Source: CAZHLD01 sp964533185
Lineage (GTDB): Bacteria; Acidobacteriota; Terriglobia; Acidiferrales; UBA7541
Direction of reading: 5' to 3'
DNA: 30,922 nt
Assembly: GCA_964533185.1 (NCBI GenBank)
Contig: CAZHLD010000030.1
Span: forward strand, 1-30,922
The position numbers and the translations under genes were made by a program. The notes below the pieces were generated by a model. That model saw only the letters and a list, made by a program, of their open reading frames with translations, was not told the DNA's origin and ran no database searches. Shown one piece after another: positions 1-7,581 of this stretch. Positions within the stretch are counted from its first letter, which is position 1. The number at the start of each line of letters is the position of its first letter.

Positions 1-614
1 GTGATCAGGAGCGCCGTGAGCTGCTCGACAATCCGCGCATTCTCGAGGTTACCGCCGTCCAGTGCACGGACTCCGGGAATCTTCTCCGCCAGAGCCATTG
101 CCACCTGCCGCGCCGGCTGGTCGTCACCGCAAACAATCACATCGCAATCCACCGGAGCCTCGCCGCGAAGGAGCTCGGCCGAGAGGTTTTGAAACGCGGC
201 CACGACCCTCACCCCCGCGGGAACGAGCTCGGCTGCCTGTTCGGCCGCCGACCCTTGCCAGAGCTGAACGACTCGCGTCGCGCGTCCGCCGATACTTGTG
301 GCCAGTGGCACCGTGGTGTCAATCAAGATGGTTCCCGGCCGGAAGGCTGGCTTGAGTTGCTTCAGCAAAGTCGCATGACCGCTCAGCGGAACGGTCAGCA
401 CAACTAGATCCGTTGCGGCGACGGCCTCGAGATTCGCGGCAGCGCGCGCACGGTCGGTTCCGCCGGCTGCACGGTTGACTTCCGCCGCCGCCGCCTGCGC
501 CCGTCCCAAATCACGCGAGCCGATGATGACGCTCTCACCCGCGCGAAGCCAGCGCAGCGCCAGACCCTTCCCGGTCGGCCCGGTTCCGCCAACAATCGCA
601 ATCGAACGGCTCAA
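1..614 (-). CDS. npdG: NADPH-dependent F420 reductase (partial, 3' end outside window)
   Basis: Catalyses hydride exchange between NADP(H) and coenzyme F420 in the cytoplasm, supplying F420H2 to F420-dependent reductases. Translating the minus strand from a TTG at 614 gives a Rossmann nucleotide-binding motif GGTGPTGKG at residues 9-17, then ILIDTTVPL, VVAAFQNLSAELL and DCDVIVCGDD, and near the window edge NLENARIVEQLTALLI. These are the landmarks of the NpdG/Fno family. About 204 residues are present; the family is usually around 210-230, so only a short C-terminal tail is missing. The TTG start overlaps the cofH stop (TTGA), which supports translational coupling and a non-ATG start. It is the last visible gene of the F420 operon. 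Confidence 0.88.
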   Translation of the reverse strand, partial: MSRSIAIVGGTGPTGKGLALRWLRAGESVIIGSRDLGRAQAAAAEVNRAAGGTDRARAAANLEAVAATDLVVLTVPLSGHATLLKQLKPAFRPGTILIDTTVPLATSIGGRATRVVQLWQGSAAEQAAELVPAGVRVVAAFQNLSAELLRGEAPVDCDVIVCGDDQPARQVAMALAEKIPGVRALDGGNLENARIVEQLTALLI

Positions 615-1846
615 ATCGGCCTCGTCGCTCGCTCTGCCGGTTCTGCCGGCATCTCAGCGGGGAATCGCAATTGCGAGTAGACAGTGTTGCGCTCCGCAGG
701 GATGCGACTAAGCTCGCGAATGCGCTGCTGGAACTCTTCCGGACTTAGATACTGGCCGGCGGTTGCGCCGGCCAGACGCGAAATATTCTCGTCCATCAGC
801 GTCCCGCCGTAATCATTTGCGCCGGCCTGCAGGCAGAGCTGCGACACAGCGCGCCCGAGTTTTACCCAGGAGACCTGGATATTGCGAATGGATCCCGCCA
901 GCAGCACGCGGGCAAGCGCATGAATTGTCAAATGTTCCTCTAGCGTGGGGCCGGCCCGCGCCAGACCCTGATGGAACAACAGCGTATTCTGGTGCACAAA
1001 CCCCAGCGGAACGAACTCGGTGAATCCGCCGGTCTCGCTTTGGATCTGCCGAAAGAGCAGGAGCTGGTTCACCCAATGGACCGGACTCTCCCGATGGCCG
1101 TACATCAGCGTGCAGGTCGAGCGAATGCCGCAGCGGTGAGCGGTGACGATCACGTCCTTCCACTGTTGCGAGGAGAGCTTACTCCGCGAAAGCACCGCAC
1201 GCACATCGTCGTCCAGGATTTCCGCTGCCGTCCCAGGCAGTGTGCCCAGTCCTTCCTGCTTCAGCATCCGAAGATAGTCGGGCAGCGGCATCCCGGTCAG
1301 CTCGACGCCGTAGACCATCTCCATGGGCGAAAACGCGTGAGTGTGGATTGCCGGCACGGCCTGTTTCACCGCGCGCAGGATATCCCGGTAAAAGAACGGC
1401 GGCAGACCTCTCGGCAAACCCCCCTGGATGCACACTTCGCTTGCGCCGCGCTCCCAGGCCTCAACCGCCTTCCGCGCGACCTGTTCCAACGGGAGGAAGT
1501 AAGCATCCGGTTCCTGTGGGCCCCGGCTGAAGGCACAGAACTTGCACCCGATGAAACAAATGTTCGTGAAGTTGATGTTGCGGTTGACGACGTAGGTGAC
1601 CACGTCGCCTGCCAGCTCACGACGCAGGCGGTTGGCCGCCAGCAGCAGTCCGAGCAAGTCATCGCCGCGCGTCTCCGCCAGGCGCAGGCACTGCTGGTAG
1701 GTGAGTGTACTGCCGTCCTGCGTCTCGAGCACTTTCTCCAGCGCAGCGCGCACGTCGTCGGAGATACGCCCTGCCACATCACACCAGTCCAACGTCCCAA
1801 GCCCTTCGAGCCTGGCAGGAAGCGCGTCTTGTAGCAGGAACCCCAT
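611..1846 (-). CDS. cofH: FO synthase subunit 2, CofH (5-amino-6-ribitylaminouracil--tyrosine 4-hydroxyphenyl transferase)
   Basis: Radical-SAM enzyme that joins tyrosine to 5-amino-6-(D-ribitylamino)uracil, the first of two steps making the deazaflavin FO. The [4Fe-4S]/SAM motif C-x3-C-x2-C is seen as CFIGCKFC (Cys97, 101, 104 from the ATG at 1846). The downstream CofH-type segment includes NDYGGTLMDENISRLAG. The protein is about 411 aa from this ATG, which sits one base after the cofE stop. An alternative GTG at 1888 would add 14 residues inside cofE, and neither start has a convincing Shine-Dalgarno. CofG is a separate gene in the same operon, so this is the split form and not the fused FbiC form. 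Confidence 0.93.
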   Translation of the reverse strand: MGFLLQDALPARLEGLGTLDWCDVAGRISDDVRAALEKVLETQDGSTLTYQQCLRLAETRGDDLLGLLLAANRLRRELAGDVVTYVVNRNINFTNICFIGCKFCAFSRGPQEPDAYFLPLEQVARKAVEAWERGASEVCIQGGLPRGLPPFFYRDILRAVKQAVPAIHTHAFSPMEMVYGVELTGMPLPDYLRMLKQEGLGTLPGTAAEILDDDVRAVLSRSKLSSQQWKDVIVTAHRCGIRSTCTLMYGHRESPVHWVNQLLLFRQIQSETGGFTEFVPLGFVHQNTLLFHQGLARAGPTLEEHLTIHALARVLLAGSIRNIQVSWVKLGRAVSQLCLQAGANDYGGTLMDENISRLAGATAGQYLSPEEFQQRIRELSRIPAERNTVYSQLRFPAEMPAEPAERATRPI

Positions 1847-1847
1847 C

Positions 1848-2600
1848 TTAACGAAAGAGGTCACGCCGTGCCGGACGGACCAGCTCACGTGCGCTGCCCC
1901 CGCCGGCCGTATACGGAAACCCTCGGATGATACACGCCGGCGTGCGGGAAAGCTTGGGGCAGGCCAGCCCCGCCATCGAGGCTAATTCATCGGCTACGGC
2001 TTCCAGCGTCACCCGCAGCTTGTACCCGTGCGGGTCGCGCTGCCCGCGAAAGTCGCGGAACACCTTCATGCCCGCGGCGCCGATCGCCGTCTCGCACAAA
2101 CCCTCGCGCCAGGGCCGTCCGAAGCTATCGGAGATGATCACCGGGATCGCGATTCCCAACCTTCGGCGCAGCGCGCGGTGCAAAGCGGCTGCGGACCGGT
2201 CCGGATTCTTCGGCAGCAAGACTGCGCTGGCACCACCATCCACGTTGGACAGATCCACACCGCTGTTCGCACAAACCAGTCCGTGGTGGGTCTCGGTGAT
2301 GAGTATTCCCCGGCGCTTGCGCACAATGCGCCGGCTCTCCGCCTGGGCCAGCTCGATGAGGCGAGGATCATGACCATACTGGCTCGCCCAGCGCCGGGCC
2401 GCGGCCGAAGGCGCCACGCCGGCGAGCGGCACGATCCGCCCTTCCGACTTCGATACGATCTTGTGCGTGACCACCAGTATGTCGCCGCGGAGCAACCGGC
2501 GGCGCTGCTTCTGCAAAGCGCCGAGAATCTGGTCGGCAAGTGAATCGCCCGGCCGAATCTCTCCGAGGCCACGGATCGGGATGGCCTGCAGGGCCCGCAT
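1848..2600 (-). CDS. cofE: Coenzyme F420-0:L-glutamate ligase, CofE
   Basis: GTP-dependent ligase that adds L-glutamate residues to F420-0, the last step of F420 assembly. The 250-aa protein starts with the family signature IPIRGLGEIRPGD. It continues with GILITETHHGLVCANSGVD, the metal/nucleotide-binding IISDSFGRPWREG and a C-terminal ADELASMAGL segment. The length matches single-domain CofE. The C-terminal nitroreductase-like domain of mycobacterial FbiB, which reduces dehydro-F420-0, is absent. It lies 3 bases after cofC and 1 base before cofH in the operon. Confidence 0.94.
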   Translation of the reverse strand: MRALQAIPIRGLGEIRPGDSLADQILGALQKQRRRLLRGDILVVTHKIVSKSEGRIVPLAGVAPSAAARRWASQYGHDPRLIELAQAESRRIVRKRRGILITETHHGLVCANSGVDLSNVDGGASAVLLPKNPDRSAAALHRALRRRLGIAIPVIISDSFGRPWREGLCETAIGAAGMKVFRDFRGQRDPHGYKLRVTLEAVADELASMAGLACPKLSRTPACIIRGFPYTAGGGSARELVRPARRDLFR

Positions 2601-2603
2601 TCT

Positions 2604-3272
2604 TCACCGGCCATGCGCAACGGCAAAGCGCTCGCTCAAACTCCAGCCGCGCAGCACCCTCTGCGTGCGTGTCCTGTCCGGCCGCTCCAGCACAGCCGCC
2701 AGGTCCGCGGGCCGGTCAATATCGAGTCCGATGCCCGCCAGCCGAAGCACCACGCAGGGTTTGCCGGTTGCTTGCGCCACCGAGCGGTGCGGCAAGAAGC
2801 TGTCGTCGCCGAAGCGCAGCGGGAAGAGCGCGGCCGGCCGGCGAAGCGCTGCGTTCGTTCCGCGGCCATCGCCCGCGGGGACGAGGACACTGCCCTCTGC
2901 CGGCGCAGCCGCGAGAATCGCCGCCAGTTCCTCAGCCTCCATCAGCGGGATGTCCGCCGGCAGCACAAGCGTCCAGGCAGTTCCGCTTGCCTCACAGAAA
3001 CGCGTCGCCATTTCAATCGCATTCGTCTCGCCGCCGTCCACCTCATCCCGGATCACATCAAAGCCGAACCCGTGCGCCGTCTCGACGGCCCAGGGATCGC
3101 CCGTCACGACGGCCACCGGAGGACGCGCGGGCCACGCCGCCAGCGTGGTCAACACATCCTCGAGCATCGCCGCGGCCAGTGCCGCGCGCTGACGGGCGTC
3201 GAGCACACCAGCCAGGCGCCGTTTGGCTTCGCGGAGATTCTTAAATGAAACAAGGATCATGCCCGGCCCCAT
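2604..3272 (-). CDS. cofC: 2-phospho-L-lactate (or PEP) guanylyltransferase, CofC/FbiD
   Basis: Nucleotidyltransferase that activates the three-carbon phospho acid with GTP to form the donor used by CofD. The 222-aa sequence shows the CofC pattern: an N-terminal ILVSFKNLREAKRRL nucleotide-binding loop, LVLPADIPLM with the metal-binding Asp, GRGTNAALRRP, FGDDSFLPHRSVA and GLDIDRPADL near the end. The usual GLN-type substrate motif reads ETNAIEMA here. Whether the substrate is 2-phospholactate, phosphoenolpyruvate or 3-phosphoglycerate cannot be told by eye. The ATG at 3272 lies 3 bases after the cofD stop. Confidence 0.92.
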   Translation of the reverse strand: MGPGMILVSFKNLREAKRRLAGVLDARQRAALAAAMLEDVLTTLAAWPARPPVAVVTGDPWAVETAHGFGFDVIRDEVDGGETNAIEMATRFCEASGTAWTLVLPADIPLMEAEELAAILAAAPAEGSVLVPAGDGRGTNAALRRPAALFPLRFGDDSFLPHRSVAQATGKPCVVLRLAGIGLDIDRPADLAAVLERPDRTRTQRVLRGWSLSERFAVAHGR

Positions 3273-3275
3273 GGA

Positions 3276-4226
3276 TCAGGTGGATGCGCCCGCCGCTTGC
3301 CACTGGCCAGCAGCGTGGAGAGTGGCCGAAGCGAGTGCGGTCTTTTCGGGTGTCGTGGTCATCAGAGTTTGCGCGCAAAGCGTGCGAATGCCAAGACGCT
3401 CGACCTCTCCCGCAGCCGCCGCGTCGCGTTCGTCCACCACCAGCACGTCGAGAAAGTCTCGGTAAGCGCGGGCCACTCCTTCGATCGAGGCGGGCAGTCC
3501 CTGCGCTTGCATCAAAACGGCGGCGGGACCAGACACCGCCGCGCCTGCAATGATCGGCGTGACCGCCACGATGGGCGCGCGCGTCTCCTGGAGCGCCTCG
3601 CGGACGCCAGGCACAGCCAGGATGGGGCCGATGCTGGTCACCGGGTTGCTCGGAGCAATTAGGACGGCTCTGGCCCCGAGAATGGCTCCCAGAATACCCG
3701 GGGCCGGGGCGGCCTCGGCAGCTCCATCGAAACGGACCGACTGCACCGGAACCTGGTATCGCTCGCGCACGAAGTATTCCTGAAAGGCTAGATCCCCGCT
3801 GGGAGTCACGATGCGCGTATCGACGCGATCATTCGTCATCGGCAGGATAAACGCCTCGACTCCAAGTGCTCGAGCGATTTTCGCCGTGGCCTCGGTCAGG
3901 CTCATGCCGTTGGTAAGAAGTTGGGTGCGAAACAGGTGAGTGGCAAGGTCGCGGTCGCCCAACTGGAACCAGGAAGGAGCGCCGAAGCGGCGCATCGCCT
4001 CGAGACAATGGAACGTGTCGCCGTCGATGCCCCAGCCGCGCTCGCGGCTCAACATGCCGGCCAGCGCATAGGTAACGGAATCCAGGTCCGGCGAGACGTG
4101 CAAGCCCCACCACTCCAAGTCATCACCCGTATTTACAATCGCGGTCAGCTCGCCCGGCGACACGACTTGCTGTAGTCCCTGAAGGAACTTGGCTCCTCCG
4201 GTGCCCCCGGTGAGCACGGTAATCAT
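3276..4226 (-). CDS. cofD: 2-phospho-L-lactate transferase, CofD/FbiA
   Basis: Transfers the phospholactyl (or phosphoenolpyruvyl) group from the GDP-activated donor to FO, giving F420-0 or its dehydro form. The 316-aa protein begins MITVLTGGTGGAKFLQGL, the glycine-rich nucleotide-binding start of the family. It continues with IVNTGDDLEWWGLHVSPDLD and later APSNPVTSIGPILAVPG, both characteristic of CofD. Its ATG overlaps the cofG stop as ATGA (4223-4226), a sign of coupled translation. Length and motifs are normal. Confidence 0.95.
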   Translation of the reverse strand: MITVLTGGTGGAKFLQGLQQVVSPGELTAIVNTGDDLEWWGLHVSPDLDSVTYALAGMLSRERGWGIDGDTFHCLEAMRRFGAPSWFQLGDRDLATHLFRTQLLTNGMSLTEATAKIARALGVEAFILPMTNDRVDTRIVTPSGDLAFQEYFVRERYQVPVQSVRFDGAAEAAPAPGILGAILGARAVLIAPSNPVTSIGPILAVPGVREALQETRAPIVAVTPIIAGAAVSGPAAVLMQAQGLPASIEGVARAYRDFLDVLVVDERDAAAAGEVERLGIRTLCAQTLMTTTPEKTALASATLHAAGQWQAAGAST

Positions 4227-5479
4227 GCCGCCCTCCGGGCGTAACCCTCTTCATCGGCCGCTGCGAGAACCTTCTCGGCGAGCAACCCGGCTCGAGTTTT
4301 GACGGCCGGCAGAAACTCCGGGTAGATCGGCAGGCGTTGCTTCAGTCGGAACCCCGCACAGGCCGTGCGCCGCTCGAGCTCGGCAAGATGGGGCCACGGC
4401 GCTTCGGGATTGATAAAGTCCGGTGTCAGCGGCGAAATCCCGCCCCAATCATTGATTCCTGCGGAGAGCAGCGCCTCGTAATCCGGAGCGGAAAGATTGG
4501 GCGGGGCCTGAAGGTTCATCTCCCGAAGGAGCAGGCGTGCCACAGCAATCGTGCGCAACATCTCACCGCGCGATGGCTCCGCGTGCTGGCGCATCGGGAT
4601 CGTGGGCTTGGCACGGAAGTTCTGGATGATGACTTCCTGAATGTGTCCATACCGGCGATGCAGCTCGCGAATCACGAGCAGCGCATCCACACGGTCCTCC
4701 AGCGTCTCGCCAATCCCGATTAGCAGGCCGGTGGTGAACGGAGTGCCTTCCTGTCCGGCAGCCTGGAGCGTCGCGATCCGCCGGGACGGAATCTTGTCCG
4801 GCGCACGGTCGTGCGCGGCACCGGGCCGGAGCAACGCCGTGCTGGTTGTCTCCAGCATCAGCCCCAGGCTGGGACAATACGCTGCGAGGCGCTTCACCCA
4901 GACGCGGCTCAGCACCCCGGGATTGGCGTGAGGCAGCAGTCGCGTCTTCCGCAACACAAGCTCGCACATGGCCTCGAGGTAGTGGAGGGTGGACTTGTAT
5001 CCCAATCGTTTTAACCACGCGCGCATCTCGGGAAAGGCCAGTTCCGGCTTGTCTCCCAGGCTAAAGAGTGCTTCCGTGCATCCCAGTTTTTCACCCGCCG
5101 ACGCCACCGCAAGTACTTCCTCCGGTGACATGGTGTGCGCACCGGGGTCGCCGGGGTCCCGCCGGAATGTGCAGTACCCACAATAGTCTCGGCACAGGTT
5201 TGTCAGCGGCAGAAAAACCTTTCGCGAATAGGTGATCACGCCAGGCTTAAACTGCGCGCGAACCTTTGCCGCGGCTTCGAGCAACGGCGGCAACTCGAAA
5301 TCACTGGCACGGATCAGGCGGTAAGCCAGAGAACGTGAGAGCGGTAAGCCGTCGCAGACTTCAGCCAGGAGGGAAGCGACCGACTTCTCTCTCGGAGCCG
5401 CGCTGCAGTGGGGCCCGGCGCCGGCCGGCGGGTCATCGGCGGGGTACGACGGATTGACCGGTTTGGACAGAGCGCTCAC
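4223..5479 (-). CDS. cofG: FO synthase subunit 1, CofG (7,8-didemethyl-8-hydroxy-5-deazariboflavin synthase)
   Basis: Radical-SAM enzyme that closes the deazaflavin ring on the product of CofH. The 4Fe-4S motif C-x3-C-x2-C is visible as CRDYCGYC (Cys96, 100, 103). ANPGVLSR, LMLETTSTALL and INDWGGISPLTPDFINPEAP are typical CofG segments. The protein is 418 aa from a GTG start at 5479. The first about 30 residues are proline-rich and poorly conserved, and no good internal ATG exists before the conserved domain. It lies 61 bases downstream of the M24-like gene. Confidence 0.95.
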   Translation of the reverse strand: MSALSKPVNPSYPADDPPAGAGPHCSAAPREKSVASLLAEVCDGLPLSRSLAYRLIRASDFELPPLLEAAAKVRAQFKPGVITYSRKVFLPLTNLCRDYCGYCTFRRDPGDPGAHTMSPEEVLAVASAGEKLGCTEALFSLGDKPELAFPEMRAWLKRLGYKSTLHYLEAMCELVLRKTRLLPHANPGVLSRVWVKRLAAYCPSLGLMLETTSTALLRPGAAHDRAPDKIPSRRIATLQAAGQEGTPFTTGLLIGIGETLEDRVDALLVIRELHRRYGHIQEVIIQNFRAKPTIPMRQHAEPSRGEMLRTIAVARLLLREMNLQAPPNLSAPDYEALLSAGINDWGGISPLTPDFINPEAPWPHLAELERRTACAGFRLKQRLPIYPEFLPAVKTRAGLLAEKVLAAADEEGYARRAA

Positions 5480-5540
5480 CGAATGCCAGGGTTCTGCTTG
5501 CGCTGCGGATGGGAGAGCCGTGGCATCCCTACAAGCGCCC

Positions 5541-6695
5541 CTAGAAGCCGATAGCGGTTCTCACCGGCCGGTACTCTTCCTGGCCCGGGTAGAATCGCCA
5601 CGGAACCGGGGTCAGGCACTCGCCCTCTTTCTTGCCCACCCGATACATATCCTGGGTGTAGAGGCACGCCCGACCTTCCTGATCCACCACCTGGGGATGA
5701 AAGGAGAAAACCATGTTCTCGCGCAACTCGGTCTGGTTCTTGGCGCCGATTGCGGGATGCTCAATCATGGTCACACCGATCGAATGACCCGAGAGGTGAC
5801 CCAGGGCAAAGCCATGCCTGGCGAACGTCTCCGCGGCGGCGCGGTGGACGGTGCTCGCCAGTTCTCCTTCCCGCATGCATCGGCGCGCAGCCTCCAATGC
5901 TTCGGGGTAAACATCCTTCATGGCAGCCGTGCGGGGACTAAGGGGCCCCCGGATCAGAGGACGTGAGAACTCCACCCAGTATCCCTCCGGACCTGCAATC
6001 TCCAGCGAGTACAGCAGCAAGTCGTCCGCGTTGACGACGCGGTTGCCCGGCACCTTGAAGTGAGCCTCGGCCTCGCCCTGGGCCCCGGAAAGCACGATGT
6101 TCATCATGCGCGGGCCGGCGCCACGGGCGAAGAAGCGTTCGACGGCAGGCGCCATGATCTCAGCCTCGGTCAGCCCGGGCTCGTAAGCCTTGAGCAACGC
6201 CGCAAAGCCATCAAGGATGATGTCCGTGCTCTCGCCGATGTGCAGCATCTCCTCCTGGCTTTTTACGGCGCGGGCCATGTCGAAGTGGAAGTCAAATGGA
6301 ACCAACTCAAAGGACCCTTGCGCCAGTTCTCGGTAGTCTCGAACGGTCATGATGTAGTCGAGGCCGTACACCGCCAGGCGCTTCCACCGTTTCTCGTCCG
6401 CATGCTGGCGCAGCCATTTGCCGGGCACGTCGGCCCAGACATGATCCCGGACCCAGGGCTTGCTCTTATCCCCGATCCAGCGGGCCTCCACAGGAAAGAG
6501 CAGAGTCGGTTCAGCGTCGAGGGGCAACAGTAAATACACATATCGATGAACGATTTCGAACCCGGAGACGTAACGGACCGCGCCCTCGAACCCGGTGTAC
6601 TGATTCCCGCACACGACCAGCGCATCCACCGATTCCGCCTGCATTCGGGCGCGCAGATTCTGGTATCTTCGTTCGACTTCGGCCTGGCTGATCAT
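5541..6695 (-). CDS. M24-fold (creatinase/prolidase-like) protein with degenerate metal site
   Basis: A 384-aa protein with the two-domain M24 layout: creatinase-type N-terminal domain (about 1-130) and pita-bread domain (about 150-370). Classical M24 metallopeptidases bind two metals through Asp, Asp, His, Glu, Glu. Aligning on the GYxxD and HxxGH landmarks, the positions here are Leu231, Glu242, His304 (in GHSIG), His333 (in FSFHPQ) and Gln348, so only the histidine is kept. Creatinase has this fold without a metal, so the protein could be a metal-free C-N hydrolase. Substrate unknown. It is first in the F420 operon by strand and spacing, but nothing in the family links it to F420 synthesis. 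Confidence 0.8.
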   Translation of the reverse strand: MISQAEVERRYQNLRARMQAESVDALVVCGNQYTGFEGAVRYVSGFEIVHRYVYLLLPLDAEPTLLFPVEARWIGDKSKPWVRDHVWADVPGKWLRQHADEKRWKRLAVYGLDYIMTVRDYRELAQGSFELVPFDFHFDMARAVKSQEEMLHIGESTDIILDGFAALLKAYEPGLTEAEIMAPAVERFFARGAGPRMMNIVLSGAQGEAEAHFKVPGNRVVNADDLLLYSLEIAGPEGYWVEFSRPLIRGPLSPRTAAMKDVYPEALEAARRCMREGELASTVHRAAAETFARHGFALGHLSGHSIGVTMIEHPAIGAKNQTELRENMVFSFHPQVVDQEGRACLYTQDMYRVGKKEGECLTPVPWRFYPGQEEYRPVRTAIGF

Positions 6696-6777
6696 GCAGG
6701 TGTCGCGGGAGCCCCTGAGGCGGACTGTCGAGCGCCGCGCTCACTCTTACCCGCAGGGCGGAACAAAGTCAAGCACC

Positions 6778-7494
6778 ATGCGAAGAGGCTCAAAAGCGCG
6801 GCGACGCAAGAACCGCAGCAAACGGCAAATGGGTGGCCCAGTGATTCCGATTATCCTGGCGGCGGGAAGCGCAGAACGCCTGGGCTACCCGCAGGCATTG
6901 GCACGATTCGGGGATCTCAGCGCATTGAACATTGCCGTCAACAACTGCGCCGGCCTGGGCAAGCCGGTTGTCGTGCTGGGTTACGCGGTGAGGCGCATCC
7001 TCCCGGCGGTGCCCCGCGGGGTGAAGGTGGTGGTCCATCGAGGATGGAGGGCGGGCCAGATGAGTTCGTTGCGGGCCGGGCTCAGGATGGTGCCGAAGCG
7101 CGGTTCCTTTCTGATGTACCCCGTGGATTATCCGCTGCTGACGGGGAGGCTGATCCGGCGACTCGTCTCGGCGTTCAAGAGACGTCCAGCAGGTCACGCC
7201 ATCGTGGTCCCCGTGTATCGCGGACGGAGAGGTCACCCGGTGCTCTTCTCCTGGTCAATCCGCAGTGAGCTGGCTCATGCCCACTCCGCGCGCGAGGTGG
7301 TGGAGAAGGATCTCGGCCGCGTCAAAGCGGTTGAGGTCAGCACTTCGGCGATCTGGCAGGACTTCGATACGCCGGCCGCTTATCAGCGATGCCAACGGGC
7401 CTATCTGCGACAGAGAAACACTTCCCGCGAGCAAGAAAAAGGCTGGGGCACGATTCGGTGGATTCTCGAAAGCTGTGATAAACACTTGACATAG
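6778..7494 (+). CDS. MobA/MocA-like nucleotidyltransferase
   Basis: NTP-transferase-fold protein of the MocA/MobA type; relatives attach CMP or GMP to molybdopterin. From the ATG at 6778 it is 238 aa. It shows LAAGSAERLGYPQAL (27-41), FLMYPVDYPLL with the metal-binding Asp117, and YRGRRGHPVLFS. The usual LAAGxSxRMGxxK lysine is replaced by Gln39 (YPQ). Possible starts are 6694 (would overlap the divergent M24-like start), 6778 and 6829; none has a strong Shine-Dalgarno. MCD-type cofactor maturation would fit the molybdenum hydroxylase at 22259-26406. It is also in the superfamily of CofC, so another nucleotidyl transfer is possible. Confidence 0.75.
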   Translation: MRRGSKARRRKNRSKRQMGGPVIPIILAAGSAERLGYPQALARFGDLSALNIAVNNCAGLGKPVVVLGYAVRRILPAVPRGVKVVVHRGWRAGQMSSLRAGLRMVPKRGSFLMYPVDYPLLTGRLIRRLVSAFKRRPAGHAIVVPVYRGRRGHPVLFSWSIRSELAHAHSAREVVEKDLGRVKAVEVSTSAIWQDFDTPAAYQRCQRAYLRQRNTSREQEKGWGTIRWILESCDKHLT

Positions 7495-7514
7495 GACTCT
7501 GCATGCGATTGAAT
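7486..7514 (+). promoter_or_regulatory. Candidate sigma70-type promoter for the TonB-dependent receptor gene
   Basis: A perfect TTGACA at 7486-7491 is followed after 17 bases by TTGAAT at 7509-7514 (4 of 6 matches to TATAAT). The -35 box overlaps the stop codon of the MobA-like gene. Predicted transcription would start near 7521, giving a leader of about 60 nt before the ATG at 7582. Short consensus matches occur by chance, so this is a suggestion. Confidence 0.42.
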
Positions 7515-7581
7515 CCGTGCAATGGGCGTGTCCGTCAAACTGTTTCACGCTGAAGACCGCCGACAGAGGGAGATACCTGCC

